A stretch of DNA of 64,000 nucleotides. Source: JANQOH01 sp965201115 (lineage in GTDB: Bacteria > Pseudomonadota > Alphaproteobacteria > UBA7887). The position numbers and the translations under genes are program-made. Positions within the stretch are counted from its first letter, which is position 1. Every line of letters starts with the position of its first letter. The DNA is taken from NCBI GenBank assembly GCA_965201115.1, contig OZ241745.1:248001-312000 (forward strand), given 5' to 3'. Positions 44,935 through 51,828 of this stretch are shown in pieces. The notes under the pieces are model-generated. The model did not search any database and had not been told where the DNA came from. It was given only the letters and a program-made list of their open reading frames with translations.

Positions 44935-45257
44935 GGCGCGCCTTCCCCGTCATGCGCGCCGCGCGCGGCGATTGCGGCCATCCGGGCCTCCAGGGCGGCG
45001 CGGTCGAGCACGCCCTTCTCGATCAGGATTTCGGCGATGGACGCGATCCAGCGCTCGTAATAAAGCAGGCGGTCGTACAGGTCCGGCGCGAGGGCCTCGA
45101 TGCCGCGGCGCAGTTCATCGACGCGCATGACCTTCTTGTCGCGCACGAGCAGCGTCATGATGGCGTCGATGCGCTTTTCCCAAGGCGCGTAATCGTGCTC
45201 CTCGGCGGCAACGGGGCCGGCGGGCAGGCCGCCCATGTCGTGGTGGGCGCGGGTCAC
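44931..45257 (-). CDS. Nitrile hydratase beta subunit, N-terminal half (separate gene)
   Basis: 108 residues from GTG 45257 (VTRAHHDMGGLPAG), which includes the family start HDMGG and overlaps the hydrolase stop (GTGA). It continues YAPWEKRIDAIMTLLVRDKK, YYERWIASIAEILIEKGVL, the helical alpha-subunit-contacting domain. ATG 45236 is a possible later start. It corresponds to the beta subunit of thiocyanate hydrolase and to one of the two small chains of toyocamycin nitrile hydratase. Confidence 0.85.
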   Translation of the reverse strand: MTRAHHDMGGLPAGPVAAEEHDYAPWEKRIDAIMTLLVRDKKVMRVDELRRGIEALAPDLYDRLLYYERWIASIAEILIEKGVLDRAALEARMAAIAARGAHDGEGAP

Positions 45258-46138
45258 GGGTCGAGGCCGTCCACGAAGGCGGCCAGCGCGGCGCCGATCT
45301 CGTGCGGCGAATCTTCCTGGATGAAGTGCGTTCCGGCGACCGCGACCTCGGTCTGATTGGGCCACGAGCGGCAGAACTCGCGCTGCGCGCCGACGAGGAT
45401 GGTCCCCGGATTCGCGTCGATAAACAGTTTGGGCGTCGGGGTTGCGGCCATCCACGCCGCCCATTCCTCGGCGAGCGCGACGACATCCGCCGGTTCGCCG
45501 CCGACCGGGATTTCGCGCGGCCAGGCGAGGGTAGGGCGGCGCGATTCGCCGGGCTCGCGGAACGGCCGGCGATAGGCCTCCATCTCGGCTTCGCCCAGCC
45601 CGCGAATCACCGACGCGGGGAGCAGGCGCTCAACGAACAGGTTGCGCTCCAGAACCATCTTCTCGCCGTCCGGCGAGCGCAGGGACTGGAAGAACTTGCG
45701 CGCGGGCGCCGGCCATTCGTCCCACGTCACCGGGCGCACGAGCGCCTCCATATACGCGATGCCCGCCACGCGCCCGGGGTTGCGGCGCGCCCAGTGGAAG
45801 CCGAGCGCCGAACCCCAGTCATGCACGACAAGCACGGCGTTGCGCACATCGACCGCGTCGAACCAGGCGTCGAGACAGCGCGCGTGATCGGCGAAGCGGT
45901 AGCCGCTCGACGACGGCCCCGATTCGCCCATGCCGGCCAAATCGGGCGCGAGGCAGCGGCCGCGATCGGCCACATGCGGGATGACGTTGCGCCAGAGATA
46001 CGACGAGGTGGGGTTGCCGTGCAGGAACACGATATCGCGCCCCGCGGCGGAGTCGCCGGTATCGACATAGGCGATTTCGGTGCCGGCGGCGGCGATGCGC
46101 TTGCGCGGATGCGGGTCGGCGGCGGAGATTTCGGGCAT
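45254..46138 (-). CDS. Haloalkane dehalogenase-like alpha/beta hydrolase
   Basis: 294 residues. FLHGNPTSSYLWRNVIPHV (oxyanion region with the halide-binding Asn), the nucleophile aspartate in VLVVHDWGSALGFHWAR and the catalytic histidine in THFIQEDSPHEIG. The pattern matches the DhaA/LinB group (HLD-II). It should cleave carbon-halogen bonds, giving alcohol and halide. It is coupled to the split nitrile-hydratase genes (GTGA), suggesting a pathway for a halogenated nitrile, or simply coexpression. Divergent from an SDR gene. Confidence 0.88.
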   Translation of the reverse strand: MPEISAADPHPRKRIAAAGTEIAYVDTGDSAAGRDIVFLHGNPTSSYLWRNVIPHVADRGRCLAPDLAGMGESGPSSSGYRFADHARCLDAWFDAVDVRNAVLVVHDWGSALGFHWARRNPGRVAGIAYMEALVRPVTWDEWPAPARKFFQSLRSPDGEKMVLERNLFVERLLPASVIRGLGEAEMEAYRRPFREPGESRRPTLAWPREIPVGGEPADVVALAEEWAAWMAATPTPKLFIDANPGTILVGAQREFCRSWPNQTEVAVAGTHFIQEDSPHEIGAALAAFVDGLDP

Positions 46139-46220
46139 GGCGAACCCCTGCTTCGGCGACGGTTGACGCGCAGCATGGGCCGGCTATCGTTTCCGCGCAA
46201 CCTTTTGCGGGGAGGGCGCG

Positions 46221-46991
46221 ATGGGGCGGCTGGCGGGCAAGGCGGCGCTGATTACCGGCGGCGCGTCGGGAATCGGCAGGCGAACCGCCGAGCGCATGGC
46301 CGGCGAGGGCGCGCGCGTGGCCATCGCCGATATCGATACCGAGGCCGGCGAGGCGGCGGCCGCCGAAATCGGCGTCGCCTTCGCGGCGCTCGACGTGACC
46401 GACGAGGCGGGCTGGCGCGAGGCGATAGCCGCGGTGCTGGCGCGCTTCGGGCGGCTTGACGCGCTGGTGAACTCCGCCGGTATCGGCACGATGGGCACGG
46501 TCGAGGAAACCTCGTTCGCCGACTGGAAGCGCGTCATGGCCGTGAACGCCGACGGCGTGTTCCTGGGCTGCAAATACGGCGTCGAGGCGATCAAGCGCAC
46601 CTCGCGCGAGCCCGGCGCGGGCGGCTCCATCGTGAATATCTCGTCGGTGTCGGGCCTCATCGGCGGCCACAACCTCGCCGCCTACAACGCCAGCAAGGGC
46701 GCGGTGCGCCTGCTGACGAAATCGGTCGCGCTGCACTGCGCGCGGCAGGGCTACGACATCCGCTGCAACTCGGTCCATCCGACATTCATCGACACGCCGA
46801 TGGTGCGCGCCATGTACGAACGCGCCCCGGAGCCCGGCGCCATCAAGGCCAAGCTCGAACGCCAGGTCCCCCTCCGCCGCCTCGGCGAGCCCGACGACAT
46901 TGCCTGGGGCATCGTGTACCTGGCGTCGGAAGAGTCGAAATTCATGACCGGCGCCGAATTCGTCGTCGACGGCGGCATCACGGCGATGTAA
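46221..46991 (+). CDS. Short-chain dehydrogenase/reductase
   Basis: 256 residues with complete classical SDR motifs: TGGASGIG, a D-x-D-type NAD loop (IADIDTEAGE), NSAGIG, catalytic Ser in NISSVSGLIGG and YNASK. Closest general type: cyclopentanol/3-alpha-hydroxysteroid dehydrogenase-like, by pattern only. A GGGGAGGG lies six bases upstream of the ATG. Its start is 82 bp from the dehalogenase start in the divergent gene, so an alcohol produced there could be its substrate; this is inference. Confidence 0.87.
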   Translation: MGRLAGKAALITGGASGIGRRTAERMAGEGARVAIADIDTEAGEAAAAEIGVAFAALDVTDEAGWREAIAAVLARFGRLDALVNSAGIGTMGTVEETSFADWKRVMAVNADGVFLGCKYGVEAIKRTSREPGAGGSIVNISSVSGLIGGHNLAAYNASKGAVRLLTKSVALHCARQGYDIRCNSVHPTFIDTPMVRAMYERAPEPGAIKAKLERQVPLRRLGEPDDIAWGIVYLASEESKFMTGAEFVVDGGITAM

Positions 46992-47238
46992 AATGAGATG
47001 CGTCGTGGGTATGTTCGTATCATCGCACGAATGGGCCGTCGTTTCGGCTGACGATTCTGCGCAGGCCCTGTTCCCCGTCGGCAGTGCTGCTGGCGAACGC
47101 GGCGCGGGCGCACCGACGGCGGGCGGTGAGTTTACGCCACTGCGAAGCATCGATCGTCCGGACGACCGTACCCGTGGGGCAGATTCGGTATCGAGCTGTA
47201 CTCTGTAAACTCGCTGCCCGACCGCTGGAGGCTATCGA

Positions 47239-49134
47239 ATGAAATACCTGTCGGACGCCGCAATACGGTGGGCTATCGACCGGTTGCGAAAAGGGTCGCA
47301 CCCGTTTCTCGGCATCACCTTTCTGGCGTGCAAATCGGCAGGCTTGCCTGTCGGTTCGACCGCGCGCGTGCGCCTGGACCGGGTGACGCGGGAGCATCTC
47401 GACCGCCACCACCGTTTGGCGCCGCAAAGCGACTGTTATTTTCAGCCGTTCGGCGGGAAGAAGGCGTGGGTGGGGCCAAAGTACCCATCGAAGGGGCTCC
47501 AGCCTTTTAATACGGGAAAATTCGCGCGCGCATTCCGGCATCCCGGGGGAACACAGGAATGGGGTTTCGTCGAGAACTACGTCGATGAGATTGCCGACGT
47601 CGGGCGATACGCCTTGGATCTTCAAGCTGTATCGGTATGGGTGCTGAAGGATCGGAAGTGGTCCGACCGCGACTCCTTGGAAACGGTGATCGATTGTTTT
47701 CTCGAGTCGTACAGAATTACAAAATACGAGCGTGACAATCTGTTCTCCATGGATGGGTTTGGAATGGCGGATGAATTGGCAAACGAGGATGTATCGCATT
47801 GCGGTATATTCGACGAGCGCCCGCCGGATTTGAGAGGTATCGCATTTCGATACGGCGCCCCGCCGGATAACAAGGTCGACAAGAAGCGCTCTCGACTGCT
47901 TCGTTTGGCGCTGTCGGATGTCGGACCGTCCAAAAGACTAAGCATGGATTTGGGGAAACGTCTAACGCTAATTGCAGGCGACAACGGTTTGGGGAAATCG
48001 TTTATTCTGGATGTTATATGGTGGGCAATAACAGGAAATTGGCTCGGACGGCCCGCGTTGCCTTTCGACGTGTTAGAGAATGGCTGCAACAAGGTCGCAG
48101 CAACGATAGAGTTTAAGGTTGCGATGGATGAGGCGCCGAGTGTAACAGCGAAGGGTTATTTTCATCGGGATACCCATTCGTGGAACATGGACAGCGAAAG
48201 ACCCCGGTTATCTTCCTTGTGTATTTTCGTCAGGGTCGATGGTTCGTTTGCGGTCGCCGATGAAATGCGAGCCAGATTTGGGAACGGCAATCGATCCGGC
48301 ATCGGTTATTTTACGAGGGCCGAAGTATGGGATGGCAAACCGGGGGAGATCGAGGGTATGGTTCGGGACTGGATCGCCTGGCAGCTGTCTCCCGACCGCG
48401 AGACATTCTCGAAATTGGAGAAAGTTCTTGCCTGCTTGTCCCCGGAAGATCTAGGGCGTATAAAGCCGGGGGATCCGGCGCGGCTTCCCGGAGACCCGCG
48501 GCAAATACCGACTATCGTTCATCCCTACGGGACTGTCCCTGTCGTGTTCTCGTCCGCCGGCGTTCAGAGTATTCTTCTTCTGACATATATGATGACATGG
48601 GTATGGCATGAACACAAGATCGCCGCCCGGCAGCTGGGCGAGGAGCCGTTTGGAAGGATGACAATAATCCTGGACGAAGTAGAGGCCCACCTGCACCCGC
48701 GATGGCAGAGGACTGTTTTGCCTGCGTTGATGGGAATCGGCGATCTTTTGCAGAAAGATATAGCGGTGCAGGTCGTTGCTTCTACGCACTCCCCTATGGT
48801 GTTGGCGTCCATGGAGACGATGTTCTCGCATGGCAGCGATGTACTGTATCATCTGCTTCTAAAGGATTCGGCGGTGGTATTGGAGGAAATCGAGTTTCAA
48901 AAATACGGTGATGTATCGGCGTGGCTGATGTCTTCGGTTTTCGGGCTGCGGCATGCGCGCTCGCGCGAGGCAGAGGAGGCGATAGAGGCAGCAAAAAAAG
49001 CGCAGCTGTCGAGCATGGATGATAAATCGGAGGTAGAGAATATATCCAATAAATTGAAACGTGCATTGGCGGGCGACGATCCGTTTTGGCCGCGGTGGAT
49101 ATTCTTTGCGGAAGAAAGGGGGGTATCGTTATGA
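47239..49134 (+). CDS. Septu-like AAA ATPase with extra N-terminal domain
   Basis: 631 residues with GC well below its neighbours. Residues about 1-165 form an unrecognised domain (MKYLSDAAIRWAIDRLRKGS; later QEWGFVENYVDEIADVGR). The ATPase follows: Walker A GDNGLGKSFILD (about 248-259), Q/ABC-signature-like FSSAGVQSILLL, Walker B TIILDEVEAHLHPRW (about 475-489) and the H-loop VASTHSPMVLASME. This is the OLD/PtuA-type (SMC-like) layout. The ATG has GGAGG nine bases upstream. Its stop overlaps the HNH gene (ATGA). PtuA-PtuB pairs form anti-phage complexes; the N-terminal extension is not part of typical PtuA as I know it. Confidence 0.82.
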   Translation: MKYLSDAAIRWAIDRLRKGSHPFLGITFLACKSAGLPVGSTARVRLDRVTREHLDRHHRLAPQSDCYFQPFGGKKAWVGPKYPSKGLQPFNTGKFARAFRHPGGTQEWGFVENYVDEIADVGRYALDLQAVSVWVLKDRKWSDRDSLETVIDCFLESYRITKYERDNLFSMDGFGMADELANEDVSHCGIFDERPPDLRGIAFRYGAPPDNKVDKKRSRLLRLALSDVGPSKRLSMDLGKRLTLIAGDNGLGKSFILDVIWWAITGNWLGRPALPFDVLENGCNKVAATIEFKVAMDEAPSVTAKGYFHRDTHSWNMDSERPRLSSLCIFVRVDGSFAVADEMRARFGNGNRSGIGYFTRAEVWDGKPGEIEGMVRDWIAWQLSPDRETFSKLEKVLACLSPEDLGRIKPGDPARLPGDPRQIPTIVHPYGTVPVVFSSAGVQSILLLTYMMTWVWHEHKIAARQLGEEPFGRMTIILDEVEAHLHPRWQRTVLPALMGIGDLLQKDIAVQVVASTHSPMVLASMETMFSHGSDVLYHLLLKDSAVVLEEIEFQKYGDVSAWLMSSVFGLRHARSREAEEAIEAAKKAQLSSMDDKSEVENISNKLKRALAGDDPFWPRWIFFAEERGVSL

Positions 49135-49754
49135 TTCCGGTGCGGCGTCAGCCGGAGTATCGGGAGTTCGATAAGGAAGTTCGTCAACCGGGTCTGCGAT
49201 TTCTGAAAGCAAATCCACGGCCGAATAGCAGGGAGTTCGCGGAACATGAGTACTGGCGGAAGGCGCACTCCCAATTAAGGCATGTATATGGGGGCTTGTG
49301 CGCATACACATCGCGTTACATCGTCGACGTCGGCGAGGGATCTGTCGACCATTTTCATCCGAAAAGCAAGTTTCCTGATCTTGCGTATGAGTGGTGTAAC
49401 TATCGGCTCGCAAGACGGAAAGTTAATAATTATAAAGGCGACAAAATTGGAATAATAGATCCGTTCGTAGTGCAATCGTCGTGGTTTATACTTGAGTTTC
49501 CGGGCTGTTTGGTACGGTCGGGGATCGATCTCGATGAGAAAACGGAGAATCGTGTGGAAAAATCGATAGAAGTATTGCGATTGAACAAGGACGACAGGTT
49601 GGTTCAGGAGAGATACAACCATTTGAGAGACTATGTGTCCGGAAACTTGACATTGGACTACCTTGACCGCCGTTACCCGTTCCTGTCGAAAGAGATCGGA
49701 AGACAAGGATTGAGCAAGAAAAAGTTGCGGGAAATGTTCAAACGTCCGAAATAA
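49131..49754 (+). CDS. PtuB-like HNH-type nuclease
   Basis: 207 residues from ATG 49131. The HNH-type core is YGGLCAYTSRYIVDVGEGSV then DHFHPKSKFPDLAYEWCNYR (73-92), a pattern found in PtuB and TIGR02646-type proteins, where DH/EH-x-x-PKS precedes a tryptophan-asparagine helix. The C-terminal half is charged and helical. Zinc cysteines of the usual CxxC kind are not complete. Coupled to the ATPase by ATGA, and low in GC like it. Predicted effector nuclease of a Septu-like defence pair. Confidence 0.8.
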   Translation: MIPVRRQPEYREFDKEVRQPGLRFLKANPRPNSREFAEHEYWRKAHSQLRHVYGGLCAYTSRYIVDVGEGSVDHFHPKSKFPDLAYEWCNYRLARRKVNNYKGDKIGIIDPFVVQSSWFILEFPGCLVRSGIDLDEKTENRVEKSIEVLRLNKDDRLVQERYNHLRDYVSGNLTLDYLDRRYPFLSKEIGRQGLSKKKLREMFKRPK

Positions 49755-49794
49755 ATTCGATCGCGCGGTGGAGAGCCGATAAAAACGGCTTTCG

Positions 49795-50664
49795 TCACGC
49801 GGTCGTTGCCGTCCTGATCGGCGTGTCCGGGCGGGCGGCCCATTCGGCCCAGGAGCCGTCATAGACGGCCCAGTCGCGTTTGCCGGCGCGGTCCATGGCC
49901 AGGGCGAGGATGCAGGCGCTGACGCCGGAGCCGCAGCTGGCGATCACGGGGCGCGTCCAGTCGGCGCCGGCGGCTTCGAAACGGGCGCGGGTTTCATCGG
50001 CGCCGGGCATCCAGACCCCATCGGTCAGGAGTTTCTCCCAGGGGAGCGAGACCGCGCCGGGCATGTGGCCGCCCGAGCGGATTTGAGGATAGGGGTCGGT
50101 TTCGCGGCCCGAGAAACGCGCGGCGTTGCGGGCGTCGACGATCTGGAGGTTCGGGTCGCGCAGGGCGGCATGGACGTCGCGCCAGTTGCGCACCGATTCG
50201 CGGCGCGGCGGGCGCGCCTCGTAAGCGCGCGGTTCGGGCGCGGCGGCGCCGCTTTCGGTTTCGCCGCCGGCGGCGCGCCACGCGGGCAGGCCGCCGTCGA
50301 GCACCGAGACGCGGTCATGGCCGAAGACGCGGAACATCCACCAGACGCGCGCCGCGCTATAGAGGCCGCGCGTATCGTAGGCGATAACATGGCTTGCGCG
50401 GGATATGCCGAGCGCGCCGACCTTCGCGGCGAAGGTTTCGGCGTCGGGCAGCATGTGGTCGAGCGGCCCCCACGGCTCGGGGTCGGCAACGTCGTCGATA
50501 TCGAAATAAGCCGCGCCGGGGATATGCGCCTCGCGGTATTCGGCGCCGGCGTCGCGGCCCAGCACCGGCAGATGATACGTCGCGTCCACGACCGCCAGCG
50601 AGGCGGCGGCGAGGTTTTCCTTCAACCAGGCGGCGGAAACGACGGCGGGCGCCGATTCGTTCAT
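49795..50664 (-). CDS. 3-mercaptopyruvate/thiosulfate sulfurtransferase (second copy)
   Basis: 289 residues, two rhodanese domains. The active loop is ASCGSGVSACILALA with the cysteine in CGSGVS; the N-terminal domain ends LDGGLPAWRAAGGE. CGSGVx is the MST-type signature rather than the CRKGVT of rhodanese. It is a paralogue of the adjacent gene; start ATG 50664 overlaps the latter's stop by 4 bp. Probably moves sulfur from mercaptopyruvate to thiol acceptors. Confidence 0.9.
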   Translation of the reverse strand: MNESAPAVVSAAWLKENLAAASLAVVDATYHLPVLGRDAGAEYREAHIPGAAYFDIDDVADPEPWGPLDHMLPDAETFAAKVGALGISRASHVIAYDTRGLYSAARVWWMFRVFGHDRVSVLDGGLPAWRAAGGETESGAAAPEPRAYEARPPRRESVRNWRDVHAALRDPNLQIVDARNAARFSGRETDPYPQIRSGGHMPGAVSLPWEKLLTDGVWMPGADETRARFEAAGADWTRPVIASCGSGVSACILALAMDRAGKRDWAVYDGSWAEWAARPDTPIRTATTA

Positions 50665-51530
50665 GGTCCTGTCTCCACGGGCGTGTCGGCGCGGCCGCCC
50701 CAATCGGTCCACGAGCCGTCATAGACAGCAACCCGGTCGTGGCCGATGAGGTGCAGGCCGAGGGCGAGATTGCAGGCGGTGACGCCGGACCCGCAGGAGG
50801 TAATGACCGGGCGGTCGGTATCGATTCCCGCGCCGCGGAAGAGCGCGGCGAGGGCATCGGCCCCTTTCATCGTTCGGGTATCGGCGTCGTAGAGTTCGAG
50901 AAACGGAAGGTTGCGCGAGCCGGGTATGCGGCCGCCGCGCAGCCCCGGGCGGGGTTCGGGTTCGGTCCCGGCGAAGCGGCCGCGCGTGCGCGCGTCGAGT
51001 ATCCGTTCGGCGCCCGATTCGGCGGCGGCGCGCACCTCGCCGCGGCTACGAACCAGTTGCGGCGCCGGCGGGACGGGGTACGAAGCCGGCGCGGGCCGCG
51101 CGGCGCCGCTCTCGACGGGCCGGCCCTCGGCGCGCCATTTCGGCAGGCCGCCGTCGAGCACCGAAACCCGTTCGTGGCCGAAAGCCCGGAACATCCACCA
51201 TGCGCGCGCAGCGCTGCCGACGCCGGTCGCGTCGTAACAGACAACGTGCGAATCGGCGGCGACGCCGAGCGCCCCCGCCTTTTCCGCGAAGGTTTCCGCG
51301 TCCGGCAGCATGTGCGGAAGCGGATTCGCCGCATCGGCGATGTCGTCGATGTCGAAGAAGACCGCGCCGGGAATATGGGCCTCGGCGAACTCGGCGCGCG
51401 GGTCGCGTTGCAGCGCCGGCATGTGCCACGAGGCGTCGATAACGCGGATTCCCGGGGCGGGCGCCGCCGGTCCCGCGCGCGCGGCGAGCCACGCGGTGGA
51501 TACGAGCGCGCCGGGGTTGGCATAGGCCAT
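50661..51530 (-). CDS. 3-mercaptopyruvate/thiosulfate sulfurtransferase (first copy)
   Basis: 289 residues, the same length and domain plan as its neighbour: HIPGAVFFDIDDIADAANPL, LDGGLPKWRAEGRPVESG and the active loop TSCGSGVTACNLALGLHLIG. The two proteins share many identical stretches (IPGAxxFDIDDxAD, HMLPDAETFA, RVSVLDGGLP), so they come from a tandem duplication. Expressed as one unit with the following copy. Confidence 0.9.
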   Translation of the reverse strand: MAYANPGALVSTAWLAARAGPAAPAPGIRVIDASWHMPALQRDPRAEFAEAHIPGAVFFDIDDIADAANPLPHMLPDAETFAEKAGALGVAADSHVVCYDATGVGSAARAWWMFRAFGHERVSVLDGGLPKWRAEGRPVESGAARPAPASYPVPPAPQLVRSRGEVRAAAESGAERILDARTRGRFAGTEPEPRPGLRGGRIPGSRNLPFLELYDADTRTMKGADALAALFRGAGIDTDRPVITSCGSGVTACNLALGLHLIGHDRVAVYDGSWTDWGGRADTPVETGP

Positions 51531-51684
51531 GTCGTTCTCCCGTGTCATGGCGGCAGCTATCGATGTCGACCGAGCCGCGCCCATGTTTTCATGCCCGTCG
51601 AGGCTGTTTCCCGGCGGTCGCGGCGAGGCGACATCGATAGCCCTCGATACCATACCGACGGTTGTCGGAATCGGCACGTTTTAC

Positions 51685-51814
51685 GGGACCGCGGGCGTCC
51701 CCGCCCGCACGTCCCGACATGCGCAAACGCCGCCGCGCCGGGCGCGACGATCGCCGCTCCCCGGCAACAGCGCGGCCCGCGGCAACGTGCGGGCGAGACG
51801 CCCGCGCGCCCGGG
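51685..51814. repeat. Pair of facing dispersed palindromic repeats
   Basis: Forward copy GGGACCGCGGGCGTCCCCGC at 51685-51717 and reverse copy ACGTGCGGGCGAGACGCCCG at 51785-51814, about 70 bp apart, between the sulfurtransferases and the autotransporter 3' end. The arrangement recalls paired REP/BIME units. Confidence 0.6.
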
Positions 51815-51828
51815 AAGCGCGCCCGCGA

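Noticed and set aside
46993..47208. A 71-codon frame between the SDR and the Septu-like ATPase
   Set aside because: No Shine-Dalgarno, no recognisable motif and weak composition; treated as part of the intergenic leader.
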